From Nocardioides baekrokdamisoli (lineage in GTDB: Bacteria > Actinomycetota > Actinomycetes > Propionibacteriales > Nocardioidaceae), in NCBI RefSeq assembly GCF_003945325.1, contig NZ_AP019307.1:806001-870000 (forward strand): 64,000 nucleotides of DNA. The letters are read 5' to 3'. A model generated the notes under the pieces. That model saw only the letters and a program-made list of their open reading frames with translations. It was not told the origin of the DNA and did no database searches. Shown here piece by piece: positions 29,411 through 41,810 of the stretch (the stretch's first letter is position 1; each line of letters starts with the position of its first letter). The translations under genes and the position numbers were made by a program.

Positions 29411-29439
29411 ATTACATGCCTGTCGTAGCCGTACGTCAA
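29411..29439 (-). promoter_or_regulatory. whiB2 promoter
   Basis: On the minus strand TTGACG (29434-29439) and TGTAAT (29411-29416) are separated by exactly 17 bases, close to the housekeeping sigma consensus. The expected leader is about 55 bases. Confidence 0.6.
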
Positions 29440-29465
29440 GCCCGGTTTCTGGTATACGTCCCGTG

Positions 29466-29492
29466 AGTCACTTCAGTCACATCAGTCACACC
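29466..29492 (+). promoter_or_regulatory. Three tandem MtrA-like GTCAC boxes
   Basis: AGTCAC occurs three times at exact nine-base intervals (29466, 29475, 29484), each followed by a variable YTC/ATC/ACC triplet. The spacing and core resemble the direct GTCACA repeats reported for mycobacterial MtrA. The array lies just upstream of the whiB2 promoter and between whiB2 and the divergent DUF3105 gene. Confidence 0.55.
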
Positions 29493-29571
29493 CCTCCGGC
29501 GGATGCCACGGCGTACCACGACGATCCGTACACTCGTCGAAGTCATTGACACTCCAGCCAAGGGACCACAC

Positions 29572-30342
29572 GTGGCACGAAACAACGCGACTCCGGACCG
29601 CCGGGCCGTGATCGCCGACCTCCAGCGCAAGAACAAGCGCCAGGACCTGATCCGCAACTGGGGCATCGTCGGCGCCTGCGTGATCATCTCGATCGCCCTG
29701 CTCTGGATCCCGGTGGCCCACCTCTGGAAGGCGAAGAACCCGAGCTACCAGAAGTACGACAACACCGCGCTGCAGAACATCGGGGCCAGCCCCCAGGCTG
29801 CCAGTTGTGGCGCGATCACCACCCTTGCGTCCAACGGTCACACCCACGTGACGTACCCGAACCCGGTGCAGTACTCGACCGCCCCGCCGGCCTTCGGCAA
29901 CCACTGGAACGTGGCCGGTGTCGCGCCGGTCGCGATGCAGCGCAAGTTCTACACGACCGCGGACCGTCCCCCGCTCGAGGCGCTCGTGCACAACCTCGAG
30001 CACGGCTACACGATCCTCTGGTACGACGCGACCATCTCTGGTGACGCGCTCGACCAGGTCCACGCCATCGCCAACAAGTTCGCCGGGACGGCCGACTTCC
30101 GTGACAAGTTCATCGCCGTCCCGTGGACGAGCGCCGACGAGGCGTCGCTGGCCAAGACCGCGAAGCCGAAGACCTTCCCGACCGGGACGCACATCGCACT
30201 CACCCACTGGGAGACCGGCGCCGACGGTACCGGCTGGGGTCCCGGCGTGTTCCAGTACTGCGGTGGGGTCAGCGGTCAGGCAGTGAAGAACTTCATGCAG
30301 GCGTACCCCTACACGAATAGCCCAGAACCCCCGAACATGTGA
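29572..30342 (+). CDS. DUF3105 membrane-anchored protein
   Basis: 256 residues from GTG 29572, with AAGGGA six bases upstream. A basic N-terminal region is followed by one membrane helix (about 30-52: NWGIVGACVIISIALLWIPV) and the extracytoplasmic DUF3105 domain with its signature motifs THVTYPNPVQYSTAPPAFGNH, LVHNLEHGYTILWYD and ALTHWE. The clustered histidines suggest a metal site, but no activity is established. It is divergent from whiB2 with the GTCAC array between them. Confidence 0.83.
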   Translation: MARNNATPDRRAVIADLQRKNKRQDLIRNWGIVGACVIISIALLWIPVAHLWKAKNPSYQKYDNTALQNIGASPQAASCGAITTLASNGHTHVTYPNPVQYSTAPPAFGNHWNVAGVAPVAMQRKFYTTADRPPLEALVHNLEHGYTILWYDATISGDALDQVHAIANKFAGTADFRDKFIAVPWTSADEASLAKTAKPKTFPTGTHIALTHWETGADGTGWGPGVFQYCGGVSGQAVKNFMQAYPYTNSPEPPNM

Positions 30343-30371
30343 GGCGAACGTGTGTGGACGGAGCGTCCGCG

Positions 30372-30432
30372 GCGTTGCTCTTCGGTCGCGGGCCCACCAA
30401 GGCCCGCTTCCCTCCGGCGCCTTGCGGCCGCA
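30372..30432. repeat. Palindromic intergenic repeat, copy B
   Basis: Same element as at 23873: GCGTTGCTCTTCGGTCGC, hairpin GCGGGCC-CACCAA-GGCCCGC, then CTTCCCTCCGGCGCCTTGC. The stem is conserved while the loop differs from copy A. It sits between the convergent DUF3105 and manC genes, fitting a two-way terminator. Confidence 0.78.
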
Positions 30433-30471
30433 CACGTCCGCACACGTTCGACCTGTTGGTTGTGGCCTGTC

Positions 30472-31581
30472 TCAGGTCAGGTGTGATTGGTTCTTGGCCT
30501 TCAGCGCCGCCACCACGTTCTTGACCTGCTGGGCGTGAGCCCGGGTCGTGACGAGGACGGCGTCCGGGGTGTCCACGACGACGATGTCGTCCAGCCCGAC
30601 GATCGCGATCGTACGCCCGCCGTGCGGCACGACCAGGCCGGTGCTGTCGATGGCGTGCACCAGGTCGGAGTCGCCCAGCACGATGGGGCCGGTTGCCGGC
30701 GCAGTCAGCGCCGCATCCAGCAGGGTGGCGAGCGAGTCGAAGTCGCCGACGTCGTCCCAACCGAACAGCGCCGGTACGACCGCGACCCGGCCACGCACGG
30801 CGGCCGGCTCGGCCACCGCGTGGTCAATGGCGATCTTGGGCAGGTCCTCCCAGGCCGACTCGAGCGTCTCGGGCGCCGCAGCGATCGCGCGCAGGGCCGC
30901 CGCGAACGCCGGATCGGACTCCGCGAGCAGATCGAGCAACACGGTCGGCCGGACCACGAACATGCCGGCGTTCCAGCGGTAGCCACCCTCCTGGAGGTAG
31001 CCGCGGGCTACGTCCTCGGAAGGCTTCTCCACGAAGCAGTCGACCGTCTCGACTCCCTCATGCCCGCCCAGCGGGCCGGCTCCACGGATGTATCCGAACG
31101 CCGAGGACGGGAACGTCGGCTCCACTCCGATCGTGACCAGCAGACCCTCGTGCGCCACTGCCACGGCACGCCGGATGGCTTCGGCGAATCGCGGCCAGGC
31201 TGTGATCACGTGATCGGCTGCGAACGAGCCCATCACGGCATCGGGGTCACGGAGCTCGAGGACCGCCGCAGCCAGGCCGATCGCCGCCATCGAGTCACGA
31301 GGGCTGGGCTCGGCGAGGACGCCGTCCGCCGCCAGAGCAGGCAGTTGCTCAACGACGGCCGCCTGGTGCGCGGCACCGGTGACCACGATGAAGCGTTCCT
31401 CGACGAGCTCGTTCAGCCGGTCGTACGTCTCCTGGAGGAGCGAACGCCCGGAGCCGGTCAGGTCGCGCAGGAACTTCGGTGCGCTGGCCCGCGACAGCGG
31501 CCACAGGCGCGTACCCGCGCCGCCGGCGGGGATCACCGCCCAGAAGTTCTCGATCGGTCCTGCCACATCTAGAGACGCCAC
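30472..31581 (-). CDS. manC: Mannose-1-phosphate guanylyltransferase
   Basis: 369 residues from GTG 31581 (GTG 31566 is an alternative; neither has a clear ribosome site). The nucleotidyltransferase signature AVIPAGGAGTRLWPLSRASAPKF opens the protein, followed by GSFAADHVI (metal-binding aspartate), FVEKPSED and YRWNAGMFVV. It makes GDP-mannose from mannose-1-phosphate and GTP. No isomerase domain is attached. The long upstream extension of the frame overlaps the TIGR03089 gene and is not coding. Confidence 0.92.
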   Translation of the reverse strand: MASLDVAGPIENFWAVIPAGGAGTRLWPLSRASAPKFLRDLTGSGRSLLQETYDRLNELVEERFIVVTGAAHQAAVVEQLPALAADGVLAEPSPRDSMAAIGLAAAVLELRDPDAVMGSFAADHVITAWPRFAEAIRRAVAVAHEGLLVTIGVEPTFPSSAFGYIRGAGPLGGHEGVETVDCFVEKPSEDVARGYLQEGGYRWNAGMFVVRPTVLLDLLAESDPAFAAALRAIAAAPETLESAWEDLPKIAIDHAVAEPAAVRGRVAVVPALFGWDDVGDFDSLATLLDAALTAPATGPIVLGDSDLVHAIDSTGLVVPHGGRTIAIVGLDDIVVVDTPDAVLVTTRAHAQQVKNVVAALKAKNQSHLT

Positions 31582-31626
31582 GGGAGCACAGCCTAGACAT
31601 GGATCCGGGCACGCGATGATGGGGAG

Positions 31627-32361
31627 GTGACCACCTACCCCGCGGCGCTCGCGCGCGCGTTGCGTACGAACCCCGGCCGCCCCTTCGTGACGTTCATCGA
31701 CGAAGGCACCGGTGAGCGGATCGAGCTGTCGCTCACCACGTACGCGAACTGGATCGCCAAGGCGTCCGGGTTGCTCGTCGACGAGTACGGCCTGGAGCGG
31801 GGCCAGAAGATCCGCATCGATCTCCCGCCGCACTGGCTCGGGACCATCTTCGTCGGAGCGGCGCTCAACATCGGTCTGGTGCTGACCGAGGGTGGCGCGG
31901 ACGTCGTCGTCCTCGGCCCTGAGGCCGTTGCCCCCGTGCCGGGCGCGGTCACCCTGGCCTGCTCCCTGCTGCCCCTTGGCGTCCGGTTCCGTGAGGGTGT
32001 ACCCGCCGGAGTCCACGACGTCGGTGAGGAGATCTGGGGGCAGCCAGACGCCTTCACGCCGTGGGATCCACCCCAACGCGACGACGTCGCTACCAGTTGG
32101 GACAACGCCACCCAGGAGACAGCGTTAGCGGCTGCCGCCCGCTTCCCCACGGACGGCAGCCGCCTGCTGTCGGAGGCGAATCCGGCTTCCCCACCGGGAT
32201 TCGCCTCCATCTGCATCCCGCTCATGACGAACGGGTCACTGGTCCTCGTCACCGGCGCCGACCCGGAGCGACTGGAGGCGATTGCGGCCTCCGAGCTCGT
32301 CACGGATCGCTTCCCCGCCCAGGTGTCGAGGTCGGCTCGGGATCACCCGAGCAGGTTGTAA
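31627..32361 (+). CDS. TIGR03089 family protein
   Basis: 244 residues. The N-terminal RPFVTFIDEGTGERIELSLTTYANWIAKASGLL resembles the first part of AMP-binding acyl-CoA ligases, but the chain is too short for a ligase and lacks the P-loop and the C-terminal domain. This is the actinobacterial TIGR03089 family, usually next to manC as here. Function unknown. The GTG at 31627 follows GGGGAG. Its end overlaps the amidase gene on the other strand by 19 bases. Confidence 0.8.
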   Translation: MTTYPAALARALRTNPGRPFVTFIDEGTGERIELSLTTYANWIAKASGLLVDEYGLERGQKIRIDLPPHWLGTIFVGAALNIGLVLTEGGADVVVLGPEAVAPVPGAVTLACSLLPLGVRFREGVPAGVHDVGEEIWGQPDAFTPWDPPQRDDVATSWDNATQETALAAAARFPTDGSRLLSEANPASPPGFASICIPLMTNGSLVLVTGADPERLEAIAASELVTDRFPAQVSRSARDHPSRL

Positions 32362-35210
32362 GCGTTCAAGCCGCTCCCCATGTATCGGTACTGGTTGAGG
32401 TTCGTACCGGTGCGCTGGACCAGAGCCCCAGATGCGGTCTCACGGGCGAACAGGTCCGGATGGGTTCCACCGCGACCAGGTGCCTCACCCGCGATCCAGT
32501 TGTAGGCCGACACGTTCAGGTTGAGGGCCTTCGAGGCGTAGAGACCACCGGGGCCGTCACCCAGCCAGACCGTGAGACTGCTACCCGACCGGAAGATCGA
32601 GTCGGGCGCGCCGTCGCCGTCCCACAGACCTGCCGCGATCTGGGTGCCGGCGAGGGCGGCGTGAGAGACGTACGCCCCGGCGAAGCCGAGTGTGGCGCCG
32701 CGGCCCACCACGATGAGCAGCGAGTTCCCGCTCTGGACCTGCAGGTCCGGGTGACCGTCGCCGGTGACGTCACCAGGCGCAGCGATGTTGGTCCAACTGC
32801 CGGCGCCGGGGGTCATCAACTGAGCCGGGTAGAACTGGCCGTTGCCCTTGCCGCGGTAGAGGTACAGCTGACCGTTGCTGAGCCGGGCCATGAAGTCGCC
32901 GATCCCATTGCCGTCCCAGTCACCCACGTTGAGCAGCAGGTTGGCGTTCGGCAGGAAGATGCCGGTCGCGATCGGGTTGTTGAGGTCCGTACGTCCGGAG
33001 TTGGCTGCCATCCAGATCGCACCGTCGTGGACGCCGACCAGGTCCGGGTAGCGGTGCCCGGAGAGGACAGCCGCTCCTGCGATGTTGCCGAGTGAGGCCG
33101 TGGCGCCGTACGGACCGACCCAGTGCGAGAAGCCGCCCGCGCCGTTGCCCGGCCAGACGTATCCGGTACCCGAGGCGCTGCGCTCGACGATGTCGGCCCT
33201 GCCGTCGCCGGTGAAGTCCCCGATGCCGCTCCACGAGCTGCCACCGGGGTACGAGCCCGGCACCGTGACACCCGAGGCGAATGCACCTGCCCCATTGCCG
33301 TGGAACCGTGTCATCACACCCGTCGAGCTGATCGCGAGTAGATCCGGCTTGTGGTCCGAGGTCAGAACGCCGGCGCCCAGGAAGAAGGTCGGGTGGCCGA
33401 CGACCAACGGCAGGACGTGGACTCCGAAGGCACCACCGCCGTTGCCGTTGAGGAGCACCGCGTGTCCGGCGGCGTTGATGCCGACGAGGTCGTTCTTGCC
33501 GTCGCCGGTCACGTCGCCGACTGCGGTGACGTGCGTGAGGTTGGCGAACGCCGTCGTGGCGCGGGTTGCCGTGAGAGCGAAGCCGCCAGCACCGTTGCCG
33601 GCGTAGACCGAGAAGCTGGTCGGCCCGTAGCTGATGAGGTCGCCCTTGCCGTCGCCAGTCACGTCCGGCGTCGGCACGGCGGAGGTCTGGCCCGCCGGCA
33701 GGCCGGCCACCTTCACCTGCGCCGCGAAGTCGCTGATGCCACCGGTCGGCAGCACCACGATCTGCGAGTCGCTGGCGCGGCGGGCGACGATGCTCGGGTA
33801 CGGCCCGACGAGGCTGGTGTGCAGGTTCCGCTCGGCCCAACCCGCCTGGTCGGCCGCGGCAATCCTGCGGATCGTCGGGATGGCTGCGTACAGATAGGTG
33901 CCCGGGCACTCGGTCTGGTTCAGCGAGTTGACCCGGACCGCGTCGCGGTGGCCCTGGATCGGTGAGTTGAAGACAACGCCGGCGATGTTCGCGCGATCGG
34001 CCGAGGCCGAGACGCCGCTGAGTGACAGTTTCCAGGCGAAGAGCGCGCCCTCGGCGTTCAGCAGTGCCTGGCTCGGCCGCACCTCGTTGTAGTTGCCGAT
34101 GGCCGAGACACCGAAGGCGTAGTCGTTGACCCCGTACGCATGCGCTCCGACGACAGCGCGGTCAACGCCGCCGTACCGGCCCTCCCAGATGCGACCGAAC
34201 TTGTCGATCAGGAAGTTGTAGCCGATGTCGGACCAGCCGCGGGAGTGCGTGTGGAAGTAGTAGATGCCGCGGATGATCGCGGGGACGTCGGCCGCGGTGT
34301 AGTCGTTGCTGTTGACCGTGTGGTGAACGAAGCCGCCGTGGATCTCGAAGTAGTGCAGGGACGTCGGGTCGCGCCACGACTCATCGGCGCCCCACTGCGC
34401 GCGGCTGTAGATGACAGGCTTGGCAGTCACGGCTGCACTCAGCGCGTACGTGTCCGCCATCGGCGCGATCGCGCCCTCGCTGGCGCTCTTCGGGCTCGAC
34501 GGCAGCATCGTGTCCGGGGTCTTGCTGTTCGGGCCCAGACGAGCGGTGTCGATCGCCGGGGCCTCGACGGCGGTCTTCGTAGCCATGCCGGTGTCGATGA
34601 CGGCGAGCTTCAGGTCGGTCGGCAGGGCGCCCTTGGCGACGGTGAGTCGAGCCTGGACGAAGTCGACCTTGCCGACCAGGGCCTCCCCGAAGCCCGGACG
34701 GCTGCGGAGCCCGTCAGGTGACTTCGGGTCCGGGGCGTAGCCGTCGTCGTCGTAGTCCAGCGGCGTCCAGCCACTCCACACGCCGTTGGTCTCCGTACGC
34801 ACATCGGCGGTGACGTCGTCCTTGGCGAGGTTCTCCCCGTGCGCCCAGGTCAGGCCGACGATGCCGTACCCGGTCACCGGCGTGATGTTGCTGACGACCG
34901 TACGAATGCTCGCCTGCGAGTCGTCCTTCTTGACCGGCGCGGCGGTGGTTGCGGCGGTGAGTGCAACGTCGTGGCCGGTGACCTTCACCGTGCCGACCGG
35001 GACAACGGAGGACTGCGGCGTCTGCGAGGTCGTGGCCGACGGAGCCGGTGCGGGTGCGCCGATGGCGGTGTGCGCGGGCGTCTGAGCGACCACGTCGAGG
35101 TTGATCACGGCACTCGCCGGGATCAGGGCAGCACCGACAGCGCCCAGGACCAGCAACTGCTGGCTGAAGGCCATGAAGTACGCCCGCGAACGCGTCGTCT
35201 TGGAAACCAT
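32343..35210 (-). CDS. Secreted PGRP-type N-acetylmuramoyl-L-alanine amidase with FG-GAP repeats
   Basis: 955 residues from ATG 35210 (GGAG eight bases upstream). A signal peptide (about 1-38, hydrophobic core LLVLGAVGAALIPASAV) leads to a linker, then a PGRP amidase domain (about 265-425) with zinc histidines in FVHHTVNSN, YYFHTHSRGWSDIGYNFLID, and IQGHRDA with ECPG. About 430-955 has at least six FG-GAP/VCBS calcium-binding blades (DVTGDGKGDL, DVTGDGKNDL, DFTGDGRADI, DWDGNGIGDF, DVTGDGHPDL, DGDGAPDS). It cleaves the bond between muramic acid and the stem peptide outside the cell. GTCAC boxes lie upstream. Confidence 0.9.
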   Translation of the reverse strand: MVSKTTRSRAYFMAFSQQLLVLGAVGAALIPASAVINLDVVAQTPAHTAIGAPAPAPSATTSQTPQSSVVPVGTVKVTGHDVALTAATTAAPVKKDDSQASIRTVVSNITPVTGYGIVGLTWAHGENLAKDDVTADVRTETNGVWSGWTPLDYDDDGYAPDPKSPDGLRSRPGFGEALVGKVDFVQARLTVAKGALPTDLKLAVIDTGMATKTAVEAPAIDTARLGPNSKTPDTMLPSSPKSASEGAIAPMADTYALSAAVTAKPVIYSRAQWGADESWRDPTSLHYFEIHGGFVHHTVNSNDYTAADVPAIIRGIYYFHTHSRGWSDIGYNFLIDKFGRIWEGRYGGVDRAVVGAHAYGVNDYAFGVSAIGNYNEVRPSQALLNAEGALFAWKLSLSGVSASADRANIAGVVFNSPIQGHRDAVRVNSLNQTECPGTYLYAAIPTIRRIAAADQAGWAERNLHTSLVGPYPSIVARRASDSQIVVLPTGGISDFAAQVKVAGLPAGQTSAVPTPDVTGDGKGDLISYGPTSFSVYAGNGAGGFALTATRATTAFANLTHVTAVGDVTGDGKNDLVGINAAGHAVLLNGNGGGAFGVHVLPLVVGHPTFFLGAGVLTSDHKPDLLAISSTGVMTRFHGNGAGAFASGVTVPGSYPGGSSWSGIGDFTGDGRADIVERSASGTGYVWPGNGAGGFSHWVGPYGATASLGNIAGAAVLSGHRYPDLVGVHDGAIWMAANSGRTDLNNPIATGIFLPNANLLLNVGDWDGNGIGDFMARLSNGQLYLYRGKGNGQFYPAQLMTPGAGSWTNIAAPGDVTGDGHPDLQVQSGNSLLIVVGRGATLGFAGAYVSHAALAGTQIAAGLWDGDGAPDSIFRSGSSLTVWLGDGPGGLYASKALNLNVSAYNWIAGEAPGRGGTHPDLFARETASGALVQRTGTNLNQYRYMGSGLNAYNLLG

Positions 35211-35235
35211 TTGAATCACTCCAGGTGTGGGGGAA

Positions 35236-35272
35236 GGTCACACGAGGGCTCAACTTTCACATCAGTCACATA
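35236..35272 (+). promoter_or_regulatory. MtrA-like boxes upstream of the amidase
   Basis: GGTCACACG at 35236, TTTCACATC at 35255 and AGTCACATA at 35264; the last two are exactly nine bases apart. They lie 26-62 bases upstream of the amidase start. The pattern matches that upstream of whiB2 and the LCP gene. Confidence 0.48.
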
Positions 35273-35386
35273 CGAAACGGAAGGAATCGTGAGTAACTAC
35301 AATGATGTAATTTCCAGTCGACACGCCGACTGGGGCGAATTAGTTCGACGAATTGGTGCTGGTTCGCGTCGCTTGTCGGACGCCAA

Positions 35387-35455
35387 GGTGGACCGATGTT
35401 GAAGGTGAGTCGCGATCTGGCCACGGCACCACCCCGATCGCAACATCGGTCCACC
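35387..35455. repeat. 14-bp perfect inverted repeat in the amidase/wzt gap
   Basis: GGTGGACCGATGTT (35387-35400) and AACATCGGTCCACC (35442-35455) are perfect complements 41 bases apart. No ORF is convincing in 35211-35661, which also holds an AT-richer stretch (about 35270-35360), probably the amidase promoter region. Confidence 0.6.
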
Positions 35456-35485
35456 CCTGCGTACGGTCATCCCACATCCACATGC

Positions 35486-35532
35486 GATCAGCCTCGGCTT
35501 GAACGCTGCGTGCGTTCAGGCCGAGGCTGATC
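35486..35532 (-). terminator. Long near-perfect hairpin
   Basis: Twenty-base arms (35486-35505 and 35513-35532, ending in GATC on both sides) pair fully apart from one G-T, around a CTGCGTG loop. It lies between the amidase start and the wzt stop, and best explains termination of the wzm-wzt operon. Confidence 0.7.
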
Positions 35533-35661
35533 GGTTGTGGAAAAGGTGCGTCGCCGCCTCGCTTGTGGAGGCAGGCGGTCTGACGCGTGCGGCAGCAAGG
35601 AGTCCTCGCGCAAGGCGGCCACGTGGGCCGTCGAGCACTGAACGACGCGGCTGACGCGCCG

Positions 35662-36522
35662 TCAGATGTCGGCGCCCATCTCGCTGTCGTCGGTCTCGTA
35701 CTGCTCCGTCATGATCTTCTCGATCTCGTCGTCGGTGATGCCCGGCGTCATCTGACGCATCTGGAACTTCACGGCGGCGCGGGGCGAGCCGTCGAAGACC
35801 AGCCGGCCCTTCTTGAGCACGAGCGCGCGATCACACATCGTCATGACCGAACCCTCGGAGTGCGAGACGTAGAACATCGTCCGCCCCTCGGAGCGGATCT
35901 CGTCCATCTTCTTGATGCACTTCTCGCGGAAGGGTCGGTCACCGACCGCGAGCGTCTCGTCGGCCAGGAAGATGTCCGACTTCACGTGCACCGCGACGGC
36001 GAAGCCGAGGCGGGCGAGCATGCCCGAGGAGTACGTGGTGACCGGTGCCGCGAGGAATTCGCCGATGTCGGCGAACGCCACGATGTCGTCGTAGACGGCG
36101 CGAGTCTCCTTGTCGGACATGCCCATGATCGCGGCGTTGAGGAAGATGTTCTCATCGCCGCTGATCTGCGGGTGGAAACCGGCACCGGCGCCGATCAGTC
36201 CGGCGATCCGGCCACGGGTCAGGATCTCGCCCTCGTCGGGGGCCATCACGCCGGAGATCAGCTTGAGCAGCGTCGACTTGCCGGCACCGTTGAAGCCCAT
36301 CAGGCCGATGGACTCGCCCTTCTGGACGGTGAACGAGACGTTCTGGATGGCCTGGAACTTCTTGGAGATCGGCTGACCCTTGGCCTTGGCCGCGGTGATC
36401 TCCTTGATGGACCGGCTGTACCGGATCGTGAACTGCTTGGAGACGTCATCGATCACGATCGAGGTGTTGTCGTCGATCTTGCCGAACGTCGGCCGGCGAG
36501 CAGGGACTGGTGCCGTCGTCAT
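35662..36522 (-). CDS. wzt: ABC polysaccharide exporter, ATP-binding subunit
   Basis: 286 residues. Walker [15 protein letters not shown] (about 80), the Q-loop-containing [10 protein letters not shown], signature [15 protein letters not shown], Walker [13 protein letters not shown] and the switch histidine in YVSHSEG. It is close to Wzt/TagH/RfbE exporters and matches the mycobacterial galactan exporter in length; there is no C-terminal carbohydrate-binding domain, so substrate choice lies elsewhere. The ATG at 36522 overlaps the wzm stop as TGATG. Last gene of the glf-glfT2-wzm-wzt operon. Confidence 0.92.
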   Translation of the reverse strand: MTTAPVPARRPTFGKIDDNTSIVIDDVSKQFTIRYSRSIKEITAAKAKGQPISKKFQAIQNVSFTVQKGESIGLMGFNGAGKSTLLKLISGVMAPDEGEILTRGRIAGLIGAGAGFHPQISGDENIFLNAAIMGMSDKETRAVYDDIVAFADIGEFLAAPVTTYSSGMLARLGFAVAVHVKSDIFLADETLAVGDRPFREKCIKKMDEIRSEGRTMFYVSHSEGSVMTMCDRALVLKKGRLVFDGSPRAAVKFQMRQMTPGITDDEIEKIMTEQYETDDSEMGADI

Positions 36523-37524
36523 CACAAACGCTCCGGGATCTTGGCCTCGAACTTGTTGAACACCAACTGCGCGATCAGCAACAGAGCAAGACAGGCAGCC
36601 AAGGTCTCGAAACCGAGGGCGATCATGTGATCGGGGAACTCGTGCAGCAGCGGTACGCACTCCGTGCCGGGCGCCGCCTTGGTGCAGTCGAGCGGAAGGC
36701 CGGTGTGGCCGTTGGTCGCAATGATCACGTCGGTGCCCGGAAGGATCCGGTTCGTGGGCACAGTCCCCCACCAGAACGCCTTCTCCAGGAACTCGATCGC
36801 CACCACCACGGGGTTGTGGATGTAGATCCAGTAGATCCAGGGGTGGTTCCTGGTCGACTCGACGACCCGGCTGAACGGGTACATCATCGGCACCGCGAAG
36901 CGGATCAGGAACGTGAGGATGCCGACCACACTGCCGAAGTCACGGAAGTAGACGTCCGCGACCGAGAACAGCAGCGACACCGCTGTCCCCAGCACCATGA
37001 TGATCGCGAACGACATCAGCGTGTATGCGATCGACGGCAGGATCGCGCCGTGCCAGCCGACGATGCCGACACCCACGCTCAGGATCAGGATCTCCGGCAG
37101 CACGTGGATCAGCGACACGAGCATCGAGGCGACCGGGAACATCTCCTTCGGGATCGGCATCCGGATCACAAGCGCCTTGTTGTGATGGATGGAAGCCGTA
37201 CCCGCGGCGAAGGTCTCAGTGAAGAAGTGCGTGATGAGCAGCGCCGTCAGGATGTGCAACGGGTAGCTCGGGATGGCCATGTTCTTCTCGAGCAGGCCAC
37301 CGACGATCAACCAGTACGCGAGGAACTGGGTGAGCGGGTTGATGTAGGACCACGCGAGACCGAGCAGCGAACCCGAGTAGCGCGCCGTGACCTCACGTCC
37401 GACGAGCAGCCGGAGCAGGTACGTACGCCGGAAGACGGACAGCAGGCCGAGGTTGGCTGCCGGGTCGACCAGCGGCGGGTTCGTGTCTGCGGAGCGGCCC
37501 AGCAGCCGGGAACTGGCAGCGGCC

Positions 37525-37532
<8 letters not shown>
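36522..37532 (-). CDS. wzm: ABC polysaccharide exporter, permease subunit
   Basis: 336 residues from GTG 37532 (GGAAGGGG about six bases upstream). It belongs to the ABC-2 family with about six membrane helices; the N-terminal amphipathic [20 protein letters not shown] and [24 protein letters not shown] are typical of Wzm/TagG proteins. An unusually long extracytoplasmic loop between the last two helices (about 240-300) contains two cysteines ([11 protein letters not shown]) that could form a disulfide. It overlaps glfT2 by eight bases. Confidence 0.9.
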
Positions 37533-41774
<4,242 letters not shown>

Positions 41775-41787
41775 CGGCGCGCCTTCG

Positions 41788-41809
41788 GCGTTGCTCTTCA
41801 GTCGCGGGC
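41788..41809. repeat. Palindromic intergenic repeat, partial copy C
   Basis: GCGTTGCTCTTCAGTCGCGGGC repeats the left end of copies A and B with one change; the hairpin half is missing. It lies in the 36-base gap between the convergent GT2 and DUF6541 genes. Confidence 0.6.
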
Positions 41810-41810
41810 G

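Noticed and set aside
35266..35454. Small minus-strand ORF in the amidase/wzt gap
   Set aside because: Sixty-two residues with no hydrophobic or family pattern, overlying an inverted repeat; no good ribosome site.
35587..36630. Plus-strand gene over wzt
   Set aside because: The frame is the antisense of the ABC ATPase gene, with no promoter or ribosome site of its own.
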